DNA of 64,000 bases from Caballeronia sp. INDeC2 (GTDB lineage: Bacteria; Pseudomonadota; Gammaproteobacteria; Burkholderiales; Burkholderiaceae). Shown here in pieces: positions 49,731 to 61,800 of this stretch. The notes below the pieces were generated by a model. It made no database searches and was not told where the DNA came from. It saw only the letters and a list, made by a program, of their open reading frames with translations. The DNA is taken from positions 1-64,000 of the forward strand of contig NZ_JALQDG010000010.1 in the NCBI RefSeq assembly GCF_023631325.1. Direction: 5' to 3'. Made by a program: the position numbers and the translations under genes. How positions within the stretch are numbered: the first letter of the stretch is position 1; every line of letters begins with the position of its first letter.

Positions 49731-50996
49731 ATGCATTTATCCGAGCTCAAGTCTCAGCACGTGTCTGCACTGATCGAGATGGCCAATGGCCTCGAGATCG
49801 AAAATGCGAACCGCCTGCGCAAGCAGGAACTCATGTTCGCGATTCTTAAAAAGCGCGCCAAGGCTGGCGACACGATTTTCGGCGACGGCACGCTCGAAGT
49901 GCTGCCCGATGGCTTCGGCTTCCTGCGCTCGCCCGAGACTTCGTATCTCGCGAGCACGGACGACATTTACATCAGTCCGTCGCAAATCCGCCGCTTCAAT
50001 CTGCACACCGGCGATACGATCGAAGGCGAAGTGCGCACGCCGAAGGACGGCGAGCGTTATTTCGCGCTCGTGAAGGTCGACAAAGTCAACGGGCAGCCGC
50101 CCGAGGCCTCGAAACACAAGATCATGTTCGAGAACCTCACGCCGCTGCATCCAAACAAGCCGTTGCCGCTCGAGCGCGAAATGCGCGGCGAGGAAAACGT
50201 CACGGGCCGGATCATCGACATGATCTCGCCGATCGGCAAGGGCCAGCGCGGTCTGCTCGTCGCGTCGCCGAAGTCGGGTAAAACCGTGATGCTCCAGCAC
50301 ATCGCCCATGCGGTGAAGGCCAATCATCCGGACGTCATCCTGTTCGTGCTGCTCATCGACGAGCGCCCGGAAGAAGTGACGGAAATGCAGCGCTCCGTGC
50401 GCGGCGAAGTCATCGCCTCGACCTTCGACGAACCCGCCGCGCGTCACGTGCAGGTGGCAGAAATGGTCATCGAAAAGGCGAAGCGTCTCGTCGAAATGAA
50501 GCACGACGTCGTGATTCTGCTCGACTCCATCACGCGTCTCGCGCGCGCGTACAACACCGTCGTGCCGGCATCGGGCAAGGTGCTGACGGGCGGTGTCGAC
50601 GCCAACGCGCTGCAGCGTCCGAAGCGCTTCTTCGGGGCGGCCCGCAACATCGAGGAAGGCGGCTCGCTCACGATCATCGGCACGGCGCTCATCGAAACGG
50701 GCAGCCGCATGGACGACGTGATCTACGAAGAGTTCAAAGGCACCGGCAACATGGAAGTGCACCTCGAACGCCGTCTCGCGGAAAAGCGCGTGTATCCGTC
50801 GATCAACCTGAACAAGTCGGGCACGCGCCGCGAAGAACTGCTCATCAAGCCGGACTTGCTGCAAAAGGTCTGGGTGCTGCGCAAGTTCATCCACGACATG
50901 GACGAAGTCGAAGCCATGGAATTCCTGCTCGACAAGATCCGTCAGACGAAGAACAACGCCGAGTTCTTCGACATGATGCGTCGTGGCGGAGGCTGA
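49731..50996 (+). CDS. rho: Transcription termination factor Rho
   Basis: A hexameric RNA helicase ending transcription. The N-terminal domain begins [18 protein letters not shown]. The RNA-binding cold-shock-like domain includes [16 protein letters not shown]. Walker A is [11 protein letters not shown] (about residues 178-188) and Walker B lies in [16 protein letters not shown]. The C-terminal [14 protein letters not shown] is typical. Length 421 is standard. Confidence 0.99.
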   Translation: MHLSELKSQHVSALIEMANGLEIENANRLRKQELMFAILKKRAKAGDTIFGDGTLEVLPDGFGFLRSPETSYLASTDDIYISPSQIRRFNLHTGDTIEGEVRTPKDGERYFALVKVDKVNGQPPEASKHKIMFENLTPLHPNKPLPLEREMRGEENVTGRIIDMISPIGKGQRGLLVASPKSGKTVMLQHIAHAVKANHPDVILFVLLIDERPEEVTEMQRSVRGEVIASTFDEPAARHVQVAEMVIEKAKRLVEMKHDVVILLDSITRLARAYNTVVPASGKVLTGGVDANALQRPKRFFGAARNIEEGGSLTIIGTALIETGSRMDDVIYEEFKGTGNMEVHLERRLAEKRVYPSINLNKSGTRREELLIKPDLLQKVWVLRKFIHDMDEVEAMEFLLDKIRQTKNNAEFFDMMRRGGG

Positions 50997-51020
50997 TTCC
51001 GCTTCGCTGCTTCAAGACAG

Positions 51021-51050
51021 AAAACCGCCTGCTTCGTCAGGCGGTTTTTT
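51021..51050 (+). terminator. Intrinsic terminator of rho
   Basis: AAAACCGCCTG CTTCGT CAGGCGGTTTTTT: a strong stem followed by six T, 24 bp after the rho stop. Confidence 0.93.
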
Positions 51051-51101
51051 GTTGGCGCCGTGCGTACAATTCGCAACTATTCCGGTCCTCCCGTTCGACG
51101 C

Positions 51102-51968
51102 ATGGCCAACCTCTTTTCACGCTGGTTCGGCGCGCAACGCCGTGAGCGCGCGCTGCGCAAATACGCGATCGATGACGCCCTCTGGCGGCGCACGCTCGAC
51201 GCATATCCGTGCTTCGCCCATCTGAGCGCGGACGACCTCGGACGCCTGCGCGAGACCGCGAGCCTTTTCATCGCGCAAAAGGAATTCTCGACCGCGCACG
51301 ATCTCGAACTGACCGATCGGATGATCGTCTCGATTGCCGCGCAAGCCTGTCTGCCGGTGCTCAACCTCGACCTCGATCTGTATCGCGGCTGGGTCGGCGT
51401 GATCGTCTATCCGGGCGAGTTCATCATCAGAAAGACGGTCGAGGACGAAGACGGCGTCGTGCACGAGATCGAGCACGATGCAAGCGGCGAGGCGTGGGAA
51501 GGCGGTCCTGTCGTGCTCTCGTGGGAGGACGCGCAGATGGCCGACGGCTCGGACGCCTACAACGTCGTGATCCACGAATTCGCGCACAAGATCGACATGG
51601 TGACGGGCGTCGCCGATGGCCATCCGCCGCTCTTTCGCCGCTGGCATGCGCCGCTCGACAGCACCGTCTGGTCGGATATCTTCGACAACGCCTACGACCA
51701 GTTCTGCGCGCGGGTGGACGCCGTGCCGCAGCGGCGCTGGAGCCGGTTCGAGCGCGACTCGCTGATCGATCCTTACGCGGCGGATCATCCGTCGGAATTT
51801 TTCGCGGTGTGCAGCGAAGCGCTTTTCGTGACGCCGCAGGCGTTCGAAGCCGAGTATCCGGAGCTTTACCGGCTGCTTGCGCGATACTATCTGCAGGACC
51901 CGGCGGGCGTCGGCGCGCTCGACGCCTGTGCTACGCCGCAGCCTCCGAAAAAGATGTCAACCGACTGA
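51102..51968 (+). CDS. mtfA: MtfA-family zinc-dependent peptidase
   Basis: A 288-residue M90-family protein. The HExxH-type zinc motif VIHEFAHKIDM lies about residue 158-168, and DPYAADHPSEFFAVCSEAL contains the downstream acidic region. In E. coli MtfA binds Mlc and controls ptsG; whether that holds here is unknown. The ATG at 51102 is favoured over a GTG at 51060. Confidence 0.92.
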   Translation: MANLFSRWFGAQRRERALRKYAIDDALWRRTLDAYPCFAHLSADDLGRLRETASLFIAQKEFSTAHDLELTDRMIVSIAAQACLPVLNLDLDLYRGWVGVIVYPGEFIIRKTVEDEDGVVHEIEHDASGEAWEGGPVVLSWEDAQMADGSDAYNVVIHEFAHKIDMVTGVADGHPPLFRRWHAPLDSTVWSDIFDNAYDQFCARVDAVPQRRWSRFERDSLIDPYAADHPSEFFAVCSEALFVTPQAFEAEYPELYRLLARYYLQDPAGVGALDACATPQPPKKMSTD

Positions 51969-52069
51969 TTTTCTGGCATAATCGCCGTTTTTCGACCCTA
52001 GGCAAGTGACTCGCGCGGCACTGCAACCGAGTGCAACGGGTTGGCTACCGTCAGATATCAGGAAAGACC

Positions 52070-52324
52070 ATGAAAGAAGGCATTCACCCGGATTATCGCG
52101 AAGTCCTGTTCGTCGACATGTCGAACGACTTCAAGTTCGTGACCCGTTCGACCATCCACACGCGCGAGACCGCCGAATTCAACGGCAAGAGCTACCCGCT
52201 CGCGAAGATCGAAGTGTCGTCGGAATCGCACCCGTTCTACACCGGTCAGCAAAAGATCATGGACACGGCGGGCCGCGTCGAGAAGTTCAACAACAAGTTC
52301 GCGCGCTTCTCCACCAAGAAGTAA
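52070..52324 (+). CDS. rpmE2: 50S ribosomal protein L31 type B
   Basis: A ribosomal protein of 84 residues. It begins [20 protein letters not shown] and lacks the CXXC zinc cysteines of type A L31, making it the zinc-independent form. AGGAAA precedes the ATG at 52070; an upstream in-frame start is not conserved. In other bacteria type B L31 is often under Zur control; I saw no Zur box. Confidence 0.96.
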   Translation: MKEGIHPDYREVLFVDMSNDFKFVTRSTIHTRETAEFNGKSYPLAKIEVSSESHPFYTGQQKIMDTAGRVEKFNNKFARFSTKK

Positions 52325-52344
52325 GTCGGGCTTCGGGTTTCAGC

Positions 52345-52373
52345 AAAAAGGGCAGCTTTGGCTGCCCTTTTTT
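52345..52373 (+). terminator. Intrinsic terminator of rpmE2
   Basis: AAAAAGGGCAGC TTTG GCTGCCCTTTTTTG: a perfect stem followed by a T-tract, about 20 bp after the stop. Confidence 0.93.
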
Positions 52374-52554
52374 GTCGCCGGCGCCTTCGCGAGGTGTTTC
52401 GTCGTTGATGCGGCGACCATCGTCGTTGCGCGCGGTGGCGGCGAACATCGATGAACCGCCCTTAACGCCGCCGCGCGACTACAATGCCGGTTGCTCCAGC
52501 CCCAGGCTCGCTTTGCGCGAGATCAGCGGACCGTTTTCCATCAAGCCATCTCGC

Positions 52555-54318
52555 ATGCGATCTGTCGTTCGTCTGACCGCCTCCGCCACCAGCGCATTGC
52601 CGCGCTGGCTGTTGCTCGCCATCTGCATCACGTATGCGTCGTTCGGTCTCTTCGGCCGCGATCCGTGGAAGAACGAGGATGCGGCAGGCTTCGGCGTCAT
52701 GTGGACAATGGCCAACGGCGACGCGCGCGACTGGCTGCTGCCGAACCTCGTCGGCAAGGCGCCCACCGCCGACGGTCCGCTGATGTACTGGCTCGGCGCA
52801 TCGACCATTCGGCTGCTGAGCCCCTGGGTCGATGCGAGCAACGCCTCGCGCGTCGTCACTGGCCTGCTCTTCTGTCTGGCTTGTGCATTCGTGTGGTATT
52901 CGGCCTATCTGCTGGGCCGGCGCGACGAAGCCCAGCCCTTCAAATACGCTTTCGGCGGCGAACCGGAGCCGCGCGACTACGGCCGCACGCTCGCCGACGG
53001 CGCGCTGCTGATTCTGCTCGCGTGCTTCGGTCTCGCCGAGCGCGGTCACGAAACCACGCCGCAGCTCGCGCAGTTCGCCGGCACCGCGATGCTCCTCTAC
53101 GCCCTCGTACGCAGCCTCGACAAGCCGATCCACGGCGGCATCGTATGGGGTCTCGCGATCGGCGTGGTCGGATTGTCCAGCTCGCCGGTGCTCGTGTTCG
53201 CGCTCCTGCTCTGCACGCTCGCGATGACCATCATCGTGAAGCAGGTGCGCGCCGCGCCGCTTTTAATCTACGGCCTGCCGGTCGCGATCGTGCTGATCGC
53301 CGCATGGGTGCTGCCGACGCTGCACTACTTCCCCGACGACGGCGAATGGTGGCTGCGTCAATGGTGGCGCAACAGCTTCTCGTTCTTCTCCGGCACGCCC
53401 GGATCGATCTTCGGCTACGCGGTCAAGAACCTGCCGCTCTTCACATGGCCCGCGTGGCCGCTCGCGCTCTGGGCGTTCGTCAGTTGGGGCGGGCTGCGCC
53501 GCTCGCCGCACGTCGGGGTGCCCTTGTCGATCATCGGGCCGCTGCTCGTGCTGGTCGTGCTGCAGGCGCACGAGACCAACCGTCTCTTCATGCTGCTCCT
53601 GCCGCCGCTTTCGGTGCTCGCGACCTTCGCGCTGCCCACATTGAAACGCGGCGCGATCAACGCGATCGACTGGTTCGCGATGCTGAGCTTCACCATCATC
53701 GGCTCGCTGGTGTGGCTCGTGTGGACGGCCGGCATGTTCGGCTTCCCCGCGTCGATGGCCCGCAATCTCGCGCGTCTCGCGCCCGGCTTTCATCCCGAGT
53801 TCAAGCTGATTTCCTTCGCGTGCGCGGTGGCCGTGACGGTCTGCTGGTTCATGCTCGCGCGCTGGCGGCTAGCGCGTCATCCGAAGGTGCTCTGGCGCAG
53901 CGTCGTGCTGTCGAGCGCGGGCACTACGCTCATGTGGGTGCTGCTCATGACGCTGTGGCTGCCGGTGGTGAACTACAGCCGAACCTATCGCGACGTAGCC
54001 GAGCAGATCGCCGATCATCTGCCGCCCGACTACACCTGTATCTCGCCCGTGCGCCTGGGCGACGCGCAGATCGCAACCTTCGCCTACTTCGGCGGCATGC
54101 ATTTCGCGTTCGACGAGGACTGCGACGTGATCCTGCGCCAGGATCCGGCGGATTACGGCGAGCCGTCGTCGATGTCCGCGTTCCAGTGGAAGCTGGTGTG
54201 GGAAGGCCGCCGCGTCGCCGACCGCGACGAGCGCTTCCGCCTCTACGTGCGCATCGAGCGCCCCGCGCCGCCGGCGAAAAAACCGCTGCGTCCGAAGAGC
54301 TTGCGCCGGACGCAGTAA
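52555..54318 (+). CDS. ArnT/PMT-like (GT39/GT83) membrane glycosyltransferase
   Basis: A 587-residue polytopic inner membrane protein with at least ten hydrophobic segments. The first periplasmic loop FGRDPWKNEDAAGFGVMW carries the acidic pair typical of ArnT/PMT-type enzymes that use polyprenyl-phosphate sugars. The likely acceptor is lipid A, a glycan or a protein; it cannot be read here. The start at 52555 (MRSVVRLTASATSAL) is the best ATG, though the frame stays open upstream. The MATE gene begins 4 bp after its stop. Confidence 0.85.
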   Translation: MRSVVRLTASATSALPRWLLLAICITYASFGLFGRDPWKNEDAAGFGVMWTMANGDARDWLLPNLVGKAPTADGPLMYWLGASTIRLLSPWVDASNASRVVTGLLFCLACAFVWYSAYLLGRRDEAQPFKYAFGGEPEPRDYGRTLADGALLILLACFGLAERGHETTPQLAQFAGTAMLLYALVRSLDKPIHGGIVWGLAIGVVGLSSSPVLVFALLLCTLAMTIIVKQVRAAPLLIYGLPVAIVLIAAWVLPTLHYFPDDGEWWLRQWWRNSFSFFSGTPGSIFGYAVKNLPLFTWPAWPLALWAFVSWGGLRRSPHVGVPLSIIGPLLVLVVLQAHETNRLFMLLLPPLSVLATFALPTLKRGAINAIDWFAMLSFTIIGSLVWLVWTAGMFGFPASMARNLARLAPGFHPEFKLISFACAVAVTVCWFMLARWRLARHPKVLWRSVVLSSAGTTLMWVLLMTLWLPVVNYSRTYRDVAEQIADHLPPDYTCISPVRLGDAQIATFAYFGGMHFAFDEDCDVILRQDPADYGEPSSMSAFQWKLVWEGRRVADRDERFRLYVRIERPAPPAKKPLRPKSLRRTQ

Positions 54319-54322
54319 CGCG

Positions 54323-55720
54323 ATGCGCGCGATACCCACCTCCCCGCCACGACCCGGCATGCTGAACGACGTGCGCAAGATCGGCGCGCTCGCGTGGCCG
54401 GTGCTGATCGGTCAGCTTGCGGTGATCGCGTTCGGCGTGATCGACACCGCCATGGTCGGCCGCTTCTCCGCGACGGATCTGGCCGCGCTCGGCCTGGGCG
54501 GCTCGGTCTATATCTCGGTGTATATCGGACTGACCGGGATTCTCGTCGCATTGCAGCCGATCGCCGGGCAACTCTTCGGCGCAGGGCGCGAAAGCGAGAT
54601 CGGCGAGGAGACGCGTCAGGCGCTGTGGCTCGCCGCCGCGCTCACGGTCGTCGGCTTCGTGCTGCTCTACTTCCCCGAGCCGCTGCTCTCGCTGGCGAAA
54701 AGTCCGCCCGCGCTGCACGACCGCACGGTCGACTATCTGCGCATTCTCTCTTTCGGCCTGCCCGCGAGCCTCGCGTTTCGCGTCTACAGTTCGCTCACCA
54801 ACGCGGTCGGCAAGCCGCGGCTCGTGATGTTCCTGCAAGTCGGCGGACTCTTGCTCAAGGTGCCGCTCAACACGTGGTTCATCTTCGGCGGCGCAGGCGT
54901 GCCCGCGCTCGGCGGGCCGGGCTGCGCGCTCGCGAGCACGCTCATCAACTGGGTGCTCGCGATCGTCGGCATGACGGTGCTCGTCAGGTTCGAGTTCTTC
55001 CGGCCGTTCGGCATTTTCTCGCGGTTCTGCTGGCCGGTCTGGCGGCGTCAACTCGCGCTCTTGCGTCTCGGCATTCCGATGGGTCTCTCGTATCTCATCG
55101 AAGTCACGTCTTACACGTTCATGGCGCTCTTCATCTCGCGCTTCGGCACCACGACGCTCGCCGGTCATCAGATCGCGGGCAATCTCGGCGCGGTGCTGTA
55201 CATGACGCCGCTGTCGATCGGCATTGCGTCGTCGACGCTCGTGTCGCAGGCGCTCGGCGCCGCACGTTACGACGACGCCCGCTCGATCTCGCGTCACGGC
55301 ATCGGCATGGCGTGCGTGCTCGCGCTCGTGTACGGCGTGATCCTGATAGCGGCGCGTCCGCACGTGATTGCAGCTTATACGCCCGATGCGAACGTCATCG
55401 CCGCCGCGATGCCGCTCGTGCTCATCATCTTCTTCTATCACCTGTGCGACGCGCTGCAGATCACCACCGCGTTCGTGCTGCGCGCGTACAAGGTGACGCT
55501 CGTGCCGACGGTGATCTACGCCATCGCGCTGTGGGGCATCGGGCTCGGCGGCGGCTATCTGCTCGGCTTCGACGTGGGCGGCGGCGTGCCCGAATGGCTG
55601 CAAGGCGCGCGCGGCTTCTGGATCGCGAATTCGGCGAGTCTCGGCGTCGCGGGCGTCGGCCTGTTCCTTTATTGGCGGCGCATAAGTTCGCGGCATCTGA
55701 ACAAGGTCGATCCGACCTGA
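54323..55720 (+). CDS. MATE family efflux transporter
   Basis: A 465-residue multidrug and toxin extrusion (NorM-type) antiporter with about 12 hydrophobic segments. Family features include WPVLIGQLAVIAFGVIDTAMVGRF near the N-terminus and QPIAGQLFGAGRESEI. Start at 54323 or 54359 (MLNDVRKIG); ribosome sites are weak, and 4-bp spacing from the preceding gene suggests translational coupling. Confidence 0.93.
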   Translation: MRAIPTSPPRPGMLNDVRKIGALAWPVLIGQLAVIAFGVIDTAMVGRFSATDLAALGLGGSVYISVYIGLTGILVALQPIAGQLFGAGRESEIGEETRQALWLAAALTVVGFVLLYFPEPLLSLAKSPPALHDRTVDYLRILSFGLPASLAFRVYSSLTNAVGKPRLVMFLQVGGLLLKVPLNTWFIFGGAGVPALGGPGCALASTLINWVLAIVGMTVLVRFEFFRPFGIFSRFCWPVWRRQLALLRLGIPMGLSYLIEVTSYTFMALFISRFGTTTLAGHQIAGNLGAVLYMTPLSIGIASSTLVSQALGAARYDDARSISRHGIGMACVLALVYGVILIAARPHVIAAYTPDANVIAAAMPLVLIIFFYHLCDALQITTAFVLRAYKVTLVPTVIYAIALWGIGLGGGYLLGFDVGGGVPEWLQGARGFWIANSASLGVAGVGLFLYWRRISSRHLNKVDPT

Positions 55721-55836
55721 CCCGCTCGCATCCGATGCGATGTTTGTGTAGAAAAACATCAGCAACTCGCATCGCCGGAAAGATCGACGTAAGGCTCCAG
55801 TAGAATTTCGCGTCGAGGAAAACTCGGAGCGAGTGG

Positions 55837-58800
55837 ATGAGCCGCATTACAACGTCACAAAAAAAATGGATTCTGGCCGCAACCACGCTGATCGCCGCGC
55901 TCGGACTGAGCGCAGCGTTTCATCGAGCCGATGCCGCGCGCATCGCGAGCGTGTCGCCGCAAGGCAAGGTCGCGCAGGTGCGGCAGGTCGTCGCCAAATT
56001 CGACGAACCGATGATCGCGTTCGGCAATGCGGCGGCGCCCGCGCCCGGTCAGCTCACCTGTAGCGGCGCAAGCGCTTCGGATACGGCAGGTTCGCCGCGC
56101 TGGATCGACGCCAAAACCTGGGCCTTCGACTTCGAGCACGATCTGCCGCCTGGCGTGACCTGCGCGCTCGATCTCGCGGACGGCCTCAAGTCGGTCGCCG
56201 GCAATGCGCTTTCCGGCCCGCGCCACTTCGCGTTCCAGACGGGCGGTCCGTTCGTCACGCGCGTCATGCCCGGCTACGGCGACATCGAAGAAAATCAGGC
56301 TTTCGTGCTGCGCCTGAACGGTCCCGCGACGCAAGCCTCCGTACTTCAGCATGTCTGGTGCGAATCGAACGCGCTCGGCAACCGGATACCGGTGCGCACG
56401 GTCGATGACGCCACCCGCGCCGCTCTGCTCAAACACTTTCGGCTGGAGAAGGAAAGCGATCGCGTGCTCACGCTCTCGTGCCAGCAAACGTTGCCGTCGG
56501 CGACGAAGATGCAACTCGTGTACGGCGCGGGCGTGACGGGGCCGAGCGGCATCGCCAGCGATGTCGAAAAGCGCTTCGACTTCACCGTGCGCGAGCCCTT
56601 CACGGCGAGCTTCTCGTGCGAGCGCGAGAACGCGAAAGCGCCATGCACGCCGCTGCGCCCGCTGCGCCTGAACTTCAGCGCGCCGATCAGCCGCGCCGAC
56701 GCGCAGAAGTTCGTTCTGCACGGACCCAAAGGCAACGCGTCGCCCAGTTTCGACGCGTCCGACAAGGACGCCGAAGTGAGCGCCGTCGAGTTCGCCGCGC
56801 CGCTGCCCGAACGCGCCGATGTCACCATCGACGCCCCGGTGAATTTGAAGGATGTAAGCGGCCGCACGCTCGCGAACGCCGATCTCTTTCCGCTCAAGAC
56901 CGCGACCGCCGCGATGCCGCCGCTCGCGAAGTTCTCGTCGGGCACGTTCGGCATCATCGAGCGATTCGCCGAGCCGGACATGCCCGCGATGCTGCCCGTC
57001 ACGCTGCGTCACGTCGAAGCAGACCTGCATGTGCAAGGGCTCAATTCGGGCACGTCGCAGATCACGAAGCTCAAGCTCGACGCCGACACCGAAATTCGCC
57101 GATGGATGCGCGCCGTCGACATGTTCGACGGCATTTCGATGTCGCGCTCGTCGATCGAGGAGCGCATGCCGCAGATGCTGAACAATGGCATCAAGCCGGT
57201 CATCATCCCGAATAGCGACGGCTCGTCGTCCCGAGATCCGCAAATCGACATCCGTTCGCTGTCGATGCTCGCGAATCAGCGCGGCGTCGAAACGCTCACG
57301 CTGCCCGCCACCGATCCGAAAGCGCTGCGGCCGTTCGAGGTCGTCGGCATTCCGCTCACGAAACCCGGTTTCTATGTCGTCGAAATGAGTTCGCCCGCGC
57401 TCGGCGCGTCGCTGCTCGGCAAGAATCAGGCGATGTACGTGCGCACGTCGGTGCTCGTCACCAATCTCGGCGTGCACTTCAAACAGGGACGCGAGAACAG
57501 CGTGGTGTGGGTCACGACGCTCGACAAGGGCAAGCCCGTCGCCAACGCCGACATTCGCGTGACCGACTGCAACGGCGACGAAATCGCCACCGCAAAAACC
57601 GATGCGCAAGGCCTCGCGAAGATCGGCAAGCCGCTCGCGGCCACGGGCGAATGCAACGAGCACAGCCTCGCGTGGGGCGGCTTCTTCGTGTCGGCGCGCG
57701 TGAACGATCCCGTCACCGGTCCGGACATGGCCTTCGTGACCTCGGACTGGAATCGCGGCATCGAATCGTGGCGCTTCAACGTGCCGACGGACATGAGCGC
57801 GACGCGCACGACTCGCGCGCATACCGTGTTCGACCGGACGCTCCTGCGCGCGGGCGAAACCGTGTCGATGAAGCATCTGCTGCGCGTCGAAACGCTCCGC
57901 GGCTTCGCATATCCGTCGAGCTATCCGGGCCGCGTGACGATCCGGCACGTCGGCAGTGGGCAGACCTGGCATTTGCCGCTCACGTGGGCCGCGGACCATA
58001 GCGCCGACTCGAGCTTCACCGTGCCCGTCGCGGCGAAGCTCGGCGAATACAGCGTGACGCTCGACAACGGCGCGGCTTCCGGAAATGACGACAATGACAG
58101 CGCCGTCACGCAGTCGTACGAATCGGGCAGCTTCCGCGTCGAGGAATTCCGCCTGCCGGTGTTCAAAGGCTCGATCACCGCGGGCGACGCCAAGTCGCCC
58201 GGGCTCGTCGCGGCGCAGGAAGCGCCGGTCGCGGTGCGGCTCGAATATGTGCAGGGCGGACCGGCTTCGAATCTGCCGGTGCAGGTGTCCGCGCTCGTGC
58301 GCGATACGGCGCCGCCCTTCGCTTCGCAGTACGAGTCGTTCAGTTTCGCGCCGTATCGCAAGCCCGCGGACGACGGTGCCAGCGCGCCCGCCGAGGACGA
58401 AGACAGCGAGCAGCAGGACAACGCGACGACGAAGCTCATCGCGGACAAGCTGCGTGTCACGCTCGATCGCGACGGCGCGGGCAAGGTCACGGTGAAGCCG
58501 CTGCCCGCGGTCGACTCGCCGAAGCGTCTCGCGCTCGAAGCGAGCTTCGCCGATCCGAACGGCGAGATTCAGACGGTCAGCGGCGGCGCCACGCTCTGGC
58601 CGGCCGCGGTGGCCGTCGGCGTGAAGGCGGGACATTGGGTGTCGGTCGGCGGCGCGCTGCCGGTGCAGGCGCTCGCGCTCGATTTGCAGGGCAAGCCGCG
58701 CGCGGGCGTGTCGGTCGATATCAAGGCCGTCGCACGCGTGATGTCGAGCTCGCGCAAGCGCATGGTGGGCGGCTTCTACGCGTACGACAACCACACCGAG

Positions 58801-61800
58801 ATCAAGGATCTCGGCACGCTGTGCACCGGCAAGAGCGACGATCACGGCATCGTCTCGTGCGACGCGAAGATCAAGGAGCCGGGCAACGTCGATTTGATCG
58901 CGGTCGCGAAAGACGGCGACGATCGCGTGGCCAACGCGAGCACATCGGTCTGGGTCACGCGCGAGGACGAGTTGTGGTTCGGCGGCGAGAACACCGATCG
59001 CATCGACGTGCTGCCCGAGAAAACGAGCTACGAGCCCGGCGAGACCGCGCGCTTTCAGGTGCGCATGCCCTTCCGTTCGGCGACGGCGCTCGTCGCGGTC
59101 GAACGTGAAGGCATCGTCGAGACGCGGGTCGTCGAGCTGAACGGCAAGGATCCGACCGTCGAGCTGAAGGTCGAGGACGCGTGGGGGCCGAACGTCTACG
59201 TGTCGGTGCTCGCGTTGCGCGGGCGCATCCGCGAAGTGCCGTGGTATTCGTTCTTCACGTGGGGATGGAAGGCGCCGGTCGAATGGGCGCGCGCGTTCTG
59301 GTACGAAGGCCGGCAGTATCAGGCGCCGACGCCGCTCGTCGATCTGTCGAAGCCCGCGTTCCGTTACGGGCTCGCGTCGATCAAGGTCGGCACGGCGTCG
59401 CACAGGCTTGCGGTGAGCGTGAGCACGGATGCGAAGTCGTACGCCGTACGAAGCCGTGCGCATGTGAAGCTGAAAGTCGCGCTGCCCGATGGCAAGCCCG
59501 CCCCCGCGGGCACGCAGATCGCCGTTGCGGCCGTCGACGAAGCATTGCTCGAACTCATGCCGAACCAAAGCTGGGACGTGCTCGACGCGATGCTCCAGCA
59601 GCGCGCGTATGGCGTCGAGACGGCGACCGCGCAAATGGAAATCATCGGACGGCGACACTTCGGACGCAAGGCGGTGCCCGCGGGCGGCGGAGGCGGACAC
59701 AGCACGACGCGCGAGCTGTTCGACACGCTCTTGTTGTGGAATCCGCGCGTCACGCTCGACGCGAAAGGCGAAGCCACCGTCGATGTTCCGCTGAACGACG
59801 CGCTCACGCGCTTTCGGATCGTCGCGGTCGCCGCGGTCGACGCGGGGCAGTTCGGCACCGGCAGCGCGTCGATTCAAAGCACGCAGGATCTTCAACTGAT
59901 TTCGGGATTGCCGCCGCTCGTGCGCGTCGGCGATGCGTTCCGCGCGCAGTTCACGCTGCGCAACACGACGGCGCGAACGATGCGCGTCGTCGTCACACCG
60001 CGCGCCGGCACGCTCACGCTCGACGCGCGCACGGTGGAGCTCGCGCCGGAATCGTCGCAGGAAGTGGCCTGGGACGTGACGACGCCCGATGTGCTCGGCG
60101 CGGTATCGTCGGCGAGTCTCGACTGGCAGGTGAGCGCGTCGGAACAAGCCGGACCGAAAGCGAGCGATGCCGTGAAGCTCACGCAAAAAGTCGTCGCGGC
60201 GATCCCGGTCACCGTGCAGCAGGCGACCATCACGCAAGTGGACGGCACGTTCGCCCTGCCCGTCGCGCCGCCCGCCGATGCAAGCAAGTCGAGCGACGGC
60301 GCCGTGCGCGGCGGTATCGCGGTGTCCTTGCAGCCGAAGCTCGCGGACGGCCTGCCCGGCGTGCGCCGCTGGTTCGAGCGCTATCCGTACAACTGCCTCG
60401 AACAGCAGACCTCGCGCGCGCTCGGCCTGATGGATGCCGCGCAATGGCAAGGCGTGCTCGCGAAGATGCCGTCGTATCTGGACCGCGACGGCCTCGCGAA
60501 CTACTTCCCGCCCGCCGACGACGCGCGCCCGGCGGGCAGCCCCGCCCTCACCGCGTATCTGCTCGCCGTCACCGATGAAGCCGCGAAGCAGGACCGCCGC
60601 TTCGCCCTGCCCGCCGATGTGCGCAACCAGATGGCGGCGGGCCTCGCGAATTTCGTCGACGGCAAGATCGAGCGCAAGTTCTGGGCGCCGCGTAACGATC
60701 TCGACTTCGAGAAGCTCGCGGCCATCGAGGCCTTGTCGCGCTATGGGCTCGCGCAGCCGCGCATGCTCGGCTCGATCGCGGCCGCGCCGGATCAGTGGCC
60801 GACATCGGCGGTGCTCGATTACTACGCGATCCTGTCGCGCGTCGACGGCATTCCGAATCGCGACGAGAAGCGTGCGCAGGCCGAGCAGGTCATCCGTGCG
60901 CGCCTGACGTATCAGGGCACGCGCCTCACCTTCTCGACCGAGCACGAAGACGATCTCTGGTGGCTCATGACCGGCACCGAGACCAACGCCGCGCGTACGG
61001 CGCTCATTTTCGCGGACGCGCCCGGCTGGAAGGACGAGATGCCGCGTGTCGTGGCGGGCTTGCTCGCACTGCAAAACAACGGCGCGTGGCAGACGACGAC
61101 CGCCAATCTGTGGGGCGCGCTCGCCGTCGGCAGATTCTCGCGGCTTTTCGAAAGCACGCCGGTGACGGGTCGTACGGCGATCGAACTGGGCGGTTCGACG
61201 CAAAGCGTGAACTGGGGCGCGCCGGCCTCGAGCGCGCCCGCATCGGCGACGCCGGTCACGAAGACCGCCAGCGTGCGCAGTGTCGTGCTGCCGTGGAACA
61301 GCGGTTCGCTCACGCTGACGCAAGACGGCACCGGCAAGCCGTGGGCGACGATCGAGAGTCTCGCGGCCGTCGCGCTGAAGGCGCCGTTCGCGGCGGGCTA
61401 TCGAATCGCGAAGACCGTCACGCCGGTCGATCCCGCCGTGAAGGGCGTGCTCTCGCGCGGCGACATCGTGCGCGTGCATCTCGATATCGACGCGCAAAGC
61501 GACATGACCTGGGTCGTCGTCAACGATCCGATTCCCGCGGGCGCGACGATCCTCGGCTCCGGCCTCGGCCGCGACTCCGAAGCGGCGACCCAGGGCGAGA
61601 AGCAGGATCGCGGTGCGTGGCCCACGTTCGTCGAACGTGGCTTCGATGGCTATCGCGCGTACTACGACTATCTGCCGAAGGGCAAGCTGACGGTCGAATA
61701 CACGATGCGGCTGAACAATCCCGGCACCTTCGGTTTGCCGCCGACGCGCGTCGAAGCGCTTTACGCACCTTCGTCGTTCGGCGCGTTGCCGAATGCGCCG

